Below are positions 14,982-24,981 of a DNA stretch of 64,000 nucleotides, piece after piece. Position numbers and translations under genes: made by a program. Position 1 is the first letter of the stretch; every line of letters starts with the position of its first letter. The DNA is from Umbelopsis ramanniana AG (lineage: Eukaryota; Mucoromycota; Umbelopsidomycetes; Umbelopsidales; Umbelopsidaceae), in the NCBI RefSeq assembly GCF_025399195.1, contig NW_026252091.1:62001-126000 (forward strand). Direction: 5' to 3'. The notes below the pieces were generated by a model. That model searched no databases and had not been told where the DNA came from. It worked only from the letters and a program-made list of their open reading frames with translations.

Positions 14982-15278
14982 AAAAAAAATTGTGGCCATG
15001 TATTCTGAAGACAAGCGACCTCGCAGTACACTTTTGCACCTTCCACGCTGTTTTGACTCTACCACTTGACTTTCTTCAATGAAAATGAACTTGAAAATTG
15101 TTACAAGTACTAAACTGCATACTAATTTTAAAATGTTGAAACGGGTTTAAATTAGAACAATGACTACGATATCAGGGTTTGAGCCACTGAAAGGTCCAGT
15201 GTGTCAGTAATGGTGTTATTAAGTTTTAATGTTACGATTGAAGAATACGGTCTTAAGATTCCAAGACTTGTATTGGAT

Positions 15279-15847
15279 TTACGTTGGTGGGATTTTCTTG
15301 CCTTGCCTAAAAGAAGTGTATTAGAATGATCCCATTTCTTAATCACTATCTTGAGAAACATGCTTACCGAGCAATTGATGAAAGCGAGGGAACTGGACGA
15401 AAATTGATACCACTAAGTTTTTTTCCAAACGGACGACAAGTTGGTTGAGCGGTTCTATACGCTCGCTTCGATTGTGTTCCAAATAGAACATGCCAAAAGC
15501 TTCTAGGGTTGAGATAGCCGTAGTATCTTGGACTTTGAGACAACCGTACAAAGTATGCTAGTTTGGAGCGTCTACAAGAGCAACTTGCGTAACTAGCCAC
15601 TGGATCCTTGCCTCGGCATTTTCTGCTCTTATGTACCTGTAAGGTCGTCCAGTCGAAAAAGGACCCTGGATAATTTCGGCCCTAAGAGGAACTTGGGATT
15701 GGAGTCCTGGAACTTGCTGGGGCTTGTAGGAATGAGTGCATTAATTTGGAGTGGATGCTCTTGTAGAGAATTAAACTTGACGTTCAGTTTACACTGATCG
15801 CCTTTGCCAAACAATGAACGGCGTAAGAACACCCGTTTATCGCTCAT
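15279..15847 (-). CDS. unassigned three-exon protein, about 142 aa
   Basis: I do not recognise this gene. Three exons (15847-15637, 15557-15368, 15306-15279) join with consistent phase through GTACAT...CTAG and GTAAGC...TTTTAG introns. The product starts MSDKRVFLRRSLFGKGDQCK, contains LLGPKLSRVLFRLDDLT and SPRYYGYLNPRSFWHVLFGT, and ends SSIARQGKKIPPT. It is basic, with no obvious signal peptide or membrane segment. A second frame is also open across exon 2, so the choice of frame is a judgement. It starts 20 bp from the divergent start at 15868. Confidence 0.45.
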
Positions 15848-15867
15848 TGCATTTAACGCACCGATCC

Positions 15868-16442
15868 ATGACCTCTACACCGTCGTCCCAAGCGAAATAT
15901 ACCGATGGCGATCATTATGCGTTCTCAAAAAAAAAAAGAAATTTGATAAAATGCTTAACCAAGCACAAATTTTTGTCAACTAATGTGAATTAGCTGGTCG
16001 GATATTCATATCCAGTGTCCACGGCCATCACAAGAACAGAGCTGCAGTTTGTGCGTGCACGCTTGAGGATCTGTTGATTTGCAATAACAGAGAAGCCAAA
16101 CTGCGCTCAGCCAAAACGGTGCGACTACAGTTGCAAGAATCGTATTTCAAAGAAGCTTCCTTCATCACTCACTGGTTGTTGCTAGGGCTCGAAGAAGCAT
16201 TATTGGAAAAGCTGGTCGAAATGATGAGACAAATTTTGATGAACCAGGTCAATTGTTACAAAGGTATTTACAATTCACGCAAGTTGTAATTGTGGAAGTC
16301 CAGGAAATAGGTGAAATGGATGATAATACTGCCGTTGCCTTGAATGCCTAATTTATTTACAGCTATCGCTCTCAAATTATTGCTGAAGGAAGCGGTAGAA
16401 TGTAAGGCTGTGTCAAGAATATATGCCTGGCGTCCAATTTAG
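15868..16442 (+). CDS. unassigned three-exon protein, about 126 aa, helical
   Basis: I do not recognise this gene. The strongest part is exon 16016-16263, which reads AAVCARTLEDLLICNNREAK and then a long amphipathic stretch including HWLLLGLEEALLEKLVEMMR. A GTATTT donor and a TTATTTACAG acceptor (16264-16362) join in phase to AIALKLLLKEAVECKAVSRI and a stop at 16440-16442. The first exon (15868-15920, MTSTPSSQAKYTDGDHYA) uses a weak GTTCTC donor, and two acceptors (ending 16015, or about 30 nt later) would both keep the frame, so the 5' end is uncertain. The product is predicted mostly helical with no membrane segment, perhaps a coiled-coil adaptor subunit. It is head-to-head with the gene at 15279-15847. 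Confidence 0.5.
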
Positions 16443-16677
16443 TCAGCAGAAGCTTCCGGCCTCCGATTGATATGTTAATTACATAGAGCTAAACCGAGAG
16501 CATGGTCATGAATTGAGGTGAATGGCGGAGAAGCTTGTAGTTTTATACCAAAAATTACAGTATTTTGAACGTCACATTCACTCACCAATCAGTGAGATCC
16601 CCATTGCAGCTTTAACGCTTCACTCAGTTGGTCCCAGTTGTCATCGCGTTGTCCTTTAAACTCCACCTTCAATCAAG

Positions 16678-19412
16678 ATGTCTGCTCTCAGTAGCGCCAG
16701 CGAGATTGCCACTCTTCGTGATGCTCAATTTGGTAAGCACATGCCTCAAGTCGACTGATGCACTGCATCATACACGCTAACAACTTTTCTATTTACTTAC
16801 AGCTGCCATTGTCTCCATGCTCAACTTGAACAAAGGATCTGATCAATACACAATATCAACCGACAAAAATAATTCTAACGACGAAATAATATGGAAGGTT
16901 TTGATATTTGATCAGTTCGGACAAGACGTAATATCCTCGGTCATGCGGGTCAACGACTTAAGAGACAACGGCGTTACTGTACACATGTAAGATAGGCATT
17001 GCAGCTTTAACCTATTGCAAGCAACTTCAAGCTGATCCTGTTTATCGATGCTCTTAGGCAATTAAGTAAGGATCGATCAGCACTTGCCGACGTTCCAGCC
17101 ATTTACTTTGTCGAACCAACTTCCGAGAATGTGAAGCGAATTTGTGATGTAGGTATCTTTACCTAGTCAAATCCATATGCAGCATGTAATTCTCATCGAG
17201 GCTTTTCACCATTAATAGGACATGAAGAAGGATTTGTACGATTCCTATTACATCAACTTTGCTTCTAGTGTCTCTCGTAACATTTTGGAGGAGTTTGCCG
17301 CAACTACCATTGCCACAAATACTGCTAGTTCAGTAGCTCAAGTTTATGATCAATATCTGAACTTTGTGTGCACCGACCCAAATGTCTTTTCATTACATCA
17401 ACCACGTGCGTTTGTCACCCTTAACGACCATTCAGCTGCCGAGAGTGCCATCGAAACCACCATCGACTCAATAGCCACATCACTCTTCTCAGTCCTTGTT
17501 ACAATGGGTAAAGTATCGATCGATATTTTGAATGTTTGTGATTAATTGAAGGCTGACAAGGTCTATGTAGGAGTTGTTCCCATTATCAAATGTCCAAGAG
17601 GAAATGCAGCCGAAATGGTAGCTAGAAAGCTGGATTCCAAACTCCGGGATCATGTCATGAATTCTAGGAACAACCTTTTTGCAGATAGCAATGCAGCTAG
17701 TGTACAACGACCAGGTAGGATATGAAATTTTGGAAAGGCTTGCAGTTCTTGGATCTCACACCTTTCTAGTTCTTATATTACTGGACAGAAGTTTGGATCT
17801 TGTACCTATGCTCAGTCATTCATGGACGTATCAAGCACTCATTCATGATGTACTTGATTTGAGACTTAACCGCATCATTGTTGAGGTACGTGATCAGCAG
17901 CGCTGATTTATCCTTTACTTTTCGATCTAGACACAATATTCATGGAAATTTATCGCTATAGTCTGAGGACCATAATCCAAAAAACAAAAAGACATACGAC
18001 ATCGAAGCCAAGGATTTCTTCTGGAATAAGAACGCCTCGAACCCATTCCCACAAGTTGCTGGTAAGTTTATTATAAGTGGTGGATTAAGGCGTGCTCCAA
18101 CCGTATCTAACGAACCCCCATTTCCGCGTAATGATAATTGTAGAGGACATTGATGTGGAGTTGAATAAATACAAAAAGGACGCAGCAGAGATCACACGGA
18201 TGAGCGGAGTCAGTTCACTAGATGATATGAATCAAGCGTGAGTATCTTGCATGCAAATGAAAAGAAACATCGGTGTAGGAGTCTAACGTATCCATCATCA
18301 GTGATTTCTCTTCCAATGCCAAATACCTCAAATCAGCCATTACTGCCCTTCCCGAGCTTACAGCGCGAAAGGCAACATTGGATATGCATATGAACATAGC
18401 TACTTACTTGCTCAACGGTATCAAGGATCGGCAACTGGATTCCTTTTTCCAAGTAGAAGAAGTTATTGCTAAGCAGGTAAGTTTGTGCGCAGTGAGATAT
18501 TTTTCTGTTATGTATACTGACCGTTCTTGCAGAACAAGACGATGCTGCTTGAAATGATTAATGATCCCGAAAAGAAGGATCCTACGGATAAACTACGACT
18601 ATTTTTGATATACTACTTGACTATCACTGAAGAGATACCAAAGGACGATATGGCGGATTATGAAAAGGCATTGGCAGCAGCCGGCTGTCAGTTGGAAGCT
18701 CTCAACTACATCAAGAAGTAAGCAGTATAGGATTAGGTTTACAAGTAGTGACCATATATCTAACTCATACACTGAATAGGGTTCGAGCGTTTATGAGAAT
18801 GACATCTGTAGCGGCGTCAACTGCTCCTCAATCTGGCTACCAGAGCGAACTCTTCCGAGGTTTTAGCAGCATTGGCAACAAAGTATATGAAAGTCACATT
18901 GGCATGAACGTGTTTTGAACTAGCTTGCTAACATTGACATAAAGCTTTCGGACAGACTTAAGGAAGGTGGCCTCGGTGGTGGTTTTGAAAACCTGCTGTC
19001 AGGGGTCAAGAACCTCCTGCCTTCACGCAAGGAACTCATTATTAGCAAGGTCGTTTCCAACATTATATCACCTATCAACGAAGTGTCCGAAGTGGATGAT
19101 TATTTGCAATTCGATCCAAAATTAAGGCAAAATGCGAAACCTTCACGACACAAAGTAGCTTATCAAGAAGCTATTGTATTCGTCATTGGTGGTGGCAATT
19201 ATATTGAATACCAGAACTTGCAGGAAGTTGCATCGGTAAGTGGATGGCTGGGTACTTTGTATTGCGCCTATATCCCAACATTTGAAATACTAATATGTCT
19301 TTTGGCCTTACATCAGCGTAACAATCTGCAAAAGAAAATTACTTATGGTTCAACTGATATCCTCTCCCCCTCTGAATTCCTTGAACAATTGCAATCATTG
19401 GGAACTGAATAA
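16678..19412 (+). CDS. SLY1: Sec1/Munc18-family protein SLY1 (SCFD1)
   Basis: The product is the SM protein of ER-Golgi transport, which binds the syntaxin Sed5 and promotes SNARE assembly. It begins [17 protein letters not shown] and reads [50 protein letters not shown] and [15 protein letters not shown], the classic Sly1 domain-1 sequence. Later exons give [46 protein letters not shown] and the C-terminal [18 protein letters not shown]. About ten short introns divide it, and the length of about 640 residues fits the family. It ends 142 bp from the convergent SNU23 gene. Confidence 0.95.
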
Positions 19413-19554
19413 ATTGATCGAGAGCAGTCGATCAGGAACGGTGTAATAGGAATATGCTTAGAAGTACAGTGATGCGATACTTTAAGAGTATAAAATAAAC
19501 TAAAGGAAGAAAAGAAAAGAAAATATTGTTATCAAACCGAAATATGTATTGCAT

Positions 19555-20448
19555 CTATGCTTTGGAACTTCCAAATCCTCCAAAACCCATCAATTTTGCC
19601 ATTTCATCTTCTTCTGTTGCAGCCTGATCGCCTTGCGCCGCATCCTTCTCGGACGAATCACCAGCCGGTGCTTCCTTTTTGGCCTTCTTTCGCTCCTTCT
19701 TCCTTCGTTTCGCTTCGTCTTCTTCACGCTGACGTGCTTCTATCCGGGCATCTAAATCTATGATATGAAACATGTGTAAGTATGCGCTATTACTGCGCGA
19801 TGGTGCTGTTAAATGCAACTCACCGTATTCTTCCTTAGGCTGTTCCTTTTTCCGCTTCAACGCAGCTAGTCTTTCTTTTACGCTATCAACTGAAGCACGT
19901 TCGACCTTCATGGACATGCCAAGGTTCTTTTGATCTAGAAATGGGTTCAATTTTAGTGACCGTACGGGTAGATCGCATGCAGTGTAGCGTTTTCCCCTTA
20001 CGCTTCTTTCCATTGATGTGATCCAGGTAGTTTGTACTGTCCTTTACAACGCAATCACAGGCTTTACAGTAAAAGCCTGGTTGCTTTGATGCTGGGCCGG
20101 CCGCTCCTACTGATACGACTTGTGTCTTGTTGAGATTGGCATCAAGGACTATCTTCTCATCACGAGCTTTCAGTAATTCCCGCTGTGGTTGAGCAGGTGT
20201 GGAGGTTCGCTGGTATTTTGGCTTCAAGCCTTTGGCTTTTCGGTCCTCGTTTTCTTCTGCTAGTTTGTCAGCGGCCTCACGCTCTTTTGCTTTGGCTGCA
20301 TACTCTTCTTTGTTCCATGTTCTGCGGAATGTAGTGTCTTTCTATTAACAATCATAACAATTAGCAATGGGCGTGTTGAATTTTTTAAACAATGACCACC
20401 TATACATACGCCAGTACCAGATCCGTAAAAGCCAGAGTTCGATGCCAT
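19555..20448 (-). CDS. SNU23: SNU23/ZMAT2, U4/U6.U5 tri-snRNP zinc-finger protein
   Basis: The product is a component of the spliceosomal tri-snRNP and pre-B complex. The N-terminus MASNSGFYGSGTG splices into KDTTFRRTWNKEEYAAKAKE, the conserved ZMAT2/Snu23 start. The matrin-type C2H2 finger reads FYCKACDCVVKDSTNYLDHI-NGKKR. Then comes the family helix LGMSMKVERASVDSVKERLA, a long lysine/glutamate-rich helix and a Gly/Phe-rich end MGFGGFGSSKA. Human ZMAT2 is about 200 residues and this is similar, slightly longer because of the charged tail. It lies between SLY1 (convergent) and eIF3a (same strand). Confidence 0.95.
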
Positions 20449-20614
20449 GTTGATTCAGGCAAATGGAAAGAAATATTTAAACAGGTAAAATGGGATTTAT
20501 TTTTATTTGTATTGTATTGTGTGGATGAGAAATGCTGAGAAAAAAGCAGTCAACAGTTCTGACAGCAAGAATACGACGGTGCGGGATTAATGAGTTTTGA
20601 TGAGTTTAAAGAAG

Positions 20615-23600
20615 CTACCATCTGCCTCCACGTTTGACTTCGGTAAATCCATCACTGTCCTTCTTTTCTCCACCTTCTTGTTGCTCTTGAGCTCTCTTTG
20701 CAGCTTCTCTTTCTCTCCAACCTCCGCCAGTGGAGGCTCCGCCACGGGCAACAAATCGAGGAGGTGGTGCAGAGCTTGCTGATGGGCCATCGCGACTTTC
20801 ACGACTATCACGGAAATCGCGGCTGTCACGGCTGTCGCGGAAGTCACGGCTATCACGGCTGTCGCGGCTGTCACGGCTGTCACGGCTATCTCCATATCCA
20901 GGACGTCTATATCTATCTTCGGAAGCAGCGGGGGGTCCAGCACGACGCCAAGCGCCACCGCCTTCAGTGCTTCTAGCGAATCGGCTATCACTACTTGTTG
21001 GCTCGGCCGCTTCACGACGTCTCGATGGTGGTACCCATTTGTCGGTAGCTGGTGGTGCTGGCTGTCTTGCTTCGGCAGCAGAAGCCGCACGCTTGGCCTC
21101 GATAGCGGCTTCTCGTTCCTGTTGAAGTCTGGCAGTTTCGTCGAGTTTTCTACAAGAAATAGGTTCATTAGAGGGGATATTCATGGCGAGACTTTATGCA
21201 ATATATCTAATGACTGATATGATTATTTACCTTCTTCTCTCCTCCTCTTCTTCTTTTCGCTTTTCAGCTTCAGCAGCCTTCTCAGACTCCATTCTTTCGT
21301 GTTCTGTTGAAGGTACATAGTTAGTAAAACGAACATATTTGGTGGATGCAAATAAAAGTGAGAGCATGTTTTGCTTACCTTCTCTCTCGCGACGTTCTTC
21401 CTCTTCTTGTGCTCTTTGTCTAGCCTCTTCCTCTTCCCGCTGTCTAATCAATTCATCTCTCTGAGCACGGTACTGTTCGATTCTCTTTTGCTTCTCTTGA
21501 GCGATCTTTTCTTGCACAGCATTTTGCTGAGCAAGGAAGATATCCTTTCGCTGGTTCTCAATGTTGGCCTTGAAAGCATTATAATCAGCAGAGATGCGAG
21601 ACAAACGAGACTTCATCTTCATATCTTCAGCATGCTTAGCAGCAGCAGCCTTGAGTTGAGCCTTGCGAGCAGCTTCGTAATAAGCAACATCACTCTTTTG
21701 CTGATGTTCGTAGTCCTTTTCAAGGAGAGGGATTTCTTCCTTGCGGTAGGCTCGTTCAGTGTGATCAAGACGCTTGGCAATGCTCTTGAGACGCTCGTTG
21801 AGCTCCTTTTGTTCGCTTTGAAGTCGGCTGACCTTGAGGTTAAGCAAAGTCTCAACATCGGCATTCTCAATTTCTTCAGGCTTGAGTTGCATACCAGTCT
21901 TGGCAGCAATTTCATCAGCGATCTTCTTGGCTTGATCGCGCTGGATCTCTTCCTGAATTTTGCGAAGACGTTCAGCCTCACGACGCTTCTGTTCTTCTTC
22001 ACGTCTCTTTTGCTCGGCAGCAGCCTTTTGTTGAGCAATGAGAGCACGTTCTTGTGCGGCTTCACGTTCAGCACGGGCCAATTCGGTTTCAATCTCTTCC
22101 TTGCGTTGTTCGATGATGACCTTTCGGGCAAGGGTGTTCTTGTGTTCTTCTTCGGCACCAGCAAGAGCACGAGCGAAGGCTTCTTGCTTAGCTTGAGCAG
22201 CACCCTGTTGAGCTGAGGGGTCGATCATTTGAACAGTGGTGTGCAAGCATTTACCAAGACGAGAAAGTTGTGTGCGCATAAGATCGGCAGGAGATGACTG
22301 AAGCTTAGGACCTTCAGCAATGGTATCCTTAGGTGGTGCGAACAAATCGGTTTCAAAAGTCATGCTTTGGGTAGCATGGTCTATGCGAATGTTGAGTTCA
22401 CCCTTCTTGCAACCGTTCATAATGAACTTCTCAATGGTGGAAGCATCGTATTTGTAAGGCTCAGGGAATGATGCGAGTTCAAGAACAAAGTCAAGCTTGA
22501 TGGTAGTATATACTTGTGAAAGTTGCTGCAAAAGGCGGGTGAGAATGACTTGATGAAGGGGATGAACATATCTAGCAAGTTCGGGGTCTTGAGCCAATTG
22601 AGACATGATAGGGTTGATCTTCTTGCAAATGGACAAGGGATGGAATTGAACTTCGAGGATGTTGTACAGATCACGGATTTCGGGTCTGACGCGACGCAAG
22701 ATATTCTTATTGAGTGCTTCCTTCAAAAGAGCAGAACGGCTGGGGTGTTGAGGAAGTCCAAGCAAAGATGAGAGACGGTTGAGCTTTTGAATTCTTTGTT
22801 CATCAGCTTCGACATATCCGGGTCTAGTTCTTGAAGAAGTGATGACAGGGATGGCGAGGGCAGACAACAACACAATGTTAGCCATGGCGATTTGCTCATC
22901 ATCAGTCAGGTTCTTGTTGATAGCACGAACAATGTTGGAATATCTATTCCATGCTGCAGCATGGAAAAGATAGTTTTCGCTGACCATAAAGATTTTGGTG
23001 AGCATCTCGTAATAGTTGGCCATCATTTGGGGCTTGGGAGGACGCTTGGACATAGATAACAAGTTGTGAATATCTTCAACTGACTTGAATGCCTCCTGCC
23101 ACAACTCAAGCTTGACTGCAGCATTCAACTGGTTGAAACGAGCATCCAAATGTCTTTGGAGGGTGTCAGGGTCGTTCAAGTTGATGGAATGAGCTTGATG
23201 AGCATATTTGGCGATGTTCTGCAAATGGTTGCGAAGAATATCGCAAAGACGACGGAATTCGGTTTTGCGACCATATGTCAAACAGAATTCGAATGCTTGG
23301 TTGGAAACTGATTGGTAAAGAACTTCCAAGCGAACATTGTTTCTAAGGGTGTCGAGAACAGTGCGGTACGCTTCCCACAAGAACTTCAACCATGGGGTAA
23401 CGACAGATCGATCGGTACGGTCCTTGCTTTGTTCACCGCTAACGGTGCTGAGCATAATGGACTCGGGAGTTTCGGAAGCTTCCAAATCGTCAATAGCATC
23501 CAAGGTGATTTGATCTGCTTTGGATTGAGCTTCTGTCACCTTTTGTTCTGCCAATTCCAGGAATCGGTTGATGACGAGCTATGAAAAAAAAAATTAGCAT

Positions 23601-24023
23601 GCAGACAATGTGGTTTTGAGCATACACTGATTCCAATTGTATATACCTCGATGGTGGTGACACTGGTGTTTTGCGCAATGTTTTTGTATTGATGCAAACC
23701 TTCCTTCACGATCTTGCCTTTTCGAAGATCAACACACAGCTCTACATACTTGAGCATTATAGGCTCCATGGAGACAAGTGGCGTGTTGCGCGATCTCTTG
23801 GACATAACAACTTCATGGAGCGCTTGAAGCGCTGCAAGACTTTGTCCAACGGCGATGAGCTCTGCATAATGGAGAAATTTCAAACGAAATGTCGCGAAGT
23901 CAGTATCTATTCGTATTCATCGAGATTTGCATCCATCCATCTATTCATCTATATCATCCATCGTCGATATATACCTTCGGCCCTCTTAAGAGCGTTGGCG
24001 TTGCCGCTTCCACCGTACTGCAT
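20615..24023 (-). CDS. TIF32: eukaryotic translation initiation factor 3 subunit A
   Basis: This is eIF3a, the largest scaffold subunit of the eIF3 complex on the 40S ribosome. The gene starts at 24023 with [16 protein letters not shown], then an intron, then [20 protein letters not shown]. The PCI-type helical domain is followed by a very long charged coiled coil (about residues 540-850, with [20 protein letters not shown]). The C-terminal tail holds [10 protein letters not shown], an Arg/Asp/Ser repeat block (see the repeat at 20791-20889) and an end [11 protein letters not shown]. The length of about 1,000 residues fits fungal eIF3a, and the RD repeats recall the longer animal form. Start choice rests on the joined exon rebuilding the family N-terminus. 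A palindromic E-box lies about 100 bp upstream. Confidence 0.95.
20791..20889 (-). repeat. coding minisatellite (Asp-Ser-Arg triplets) in eIF3a
   Basis: On the plus strand the unit is a 9-mer of the form CGGCTGTCA, with CGGAAGTCA and CGGCTATCA variants, tandemly repeated roughly ten times. On the coding strand it gives [10 protein letters not shown] with some Phe for Ser changes (RDFRDS). It lies inside the eIF3a C-terminal tail, does not break the frame and is likely to vary in copy number between strains. Confidence 0.85.
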
Positions 24024-24981
24024 CTGATGAAAAGTGGTGGTCTACCGGTAATAGGCTCTGAGCGATTGATATCGAATACCCTACCAGCGCGGTGTGTGCA
24101 CATCCACAACCCCGCCCTAAAAAGGAAAATCACGTGATTTATCTTACAAGCTGCTATCCAAGCTGAGCATAGCCTTTCGACTATGATATCGTTTTGCAGA
24201 GTACTCCAAGGTATGAGGCTAGAATTCCTATAACATTTTCTAGAATTCTATTTTTGTACACCGCACAAGTGGCAATTTGCCGTTAGTCAATGCTTCTAAC
24301 TCGCGAGTATAAACCCACTTGTCAGGGAGAGGCAGGGCATTCACTGGATATAATACTTTACGATCTGCTCGAGAATTTGTTCTAAAGATACCCCTCTCTC
24401 AGAAACAATTCAGGATGTAATTACAAATTACTTTGGATTCCAGTCGAATTGACTTCGTTTTGTTAATCGCATAGCTAAAAATAATAAGCCAGCTAACATT
24501 CTGCAGACGAATACAACAGGAAGTTGTCATTTATTCTCCTTCAAACATTCAAATGGGGTCAATGTACGAATTATTTCAATTTGCATAAAACCAAGTATTG
24601 CTCATAGCTGAAGTCTTTTGCCCCTGCGTTGATCTGTAGTTTCAATGTCGGGTCTCCTTTGTGTGGTCCTCTCACACCTCCATAAACGTCAATGATCGAC
24701 ACCCTCCTTGGTCTTAAACTGTCCAGTTTATATGTCATTACTTTTTTTCATTCCTTCAACTTCTTCCTCCTCCCTTCACTATTAGACACCTATTTCCACT
24801 TTTTTCTTTTTTTCTTCATTATAATTATTTCAATTCCTTCATTTACAAATAATTTTTTCGAAGCATCATTGATACTTCTCATTCCCGGTCCTTAAACATA
24901 CACTGTCCTGCTGAACACCCCACAAGCAGTGACAACGTCCATACAATAATCGAAAAGTTGTAAAAACAAAAAAAAAGAAAA
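24024..24981. other. intergenic promoter region between eIF3a and the CH-kinase gene
   Basis: These 958 bp separate two divergent genes, and I see no coding exon. The part near eIF3a has the palindromic E-box listed separately. Near 24216-24250 there are two TTCTAGAATTC-like blocks resembling heat-shock elements. From about 24740 to 24850 the plus strand is a pyrimidine-rich tract (runs of CTTC and TTTC), a common feature just before fungal transcription starts, here leading into the kinase gene at 24982. Confidence 0.5.
24127..24140. promoter_or_regulatory. 14-bp perfect palindrome with CACGTG E-box
   Basis: The sequence AAATCACGTGATTT is a perfect inverted repeat centred on CACGTG, 104 bp upstream of the eIF3a start codon. 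CACGTG is the site of bHLH factors such as Cbf1 or Pho4-like proteins. Use of this copy is inferred from position and symmetry only. Confidence 0.5.

Noticed and set aside
20791-20889. CRISPR-like tandem repeats
   Set aside because: The units are contiguous 9-mers coding an eIF3a tail, without spacers; this is a eukaryotic coding minisatellite.
21371-22216. Long open frame (281 codons) opposite eIF3a
   Set aside because: It is the antisense shadow of the low-complexity charged coiled coil and reads as Leu/Ser/Phe-rich sequence without a domain.
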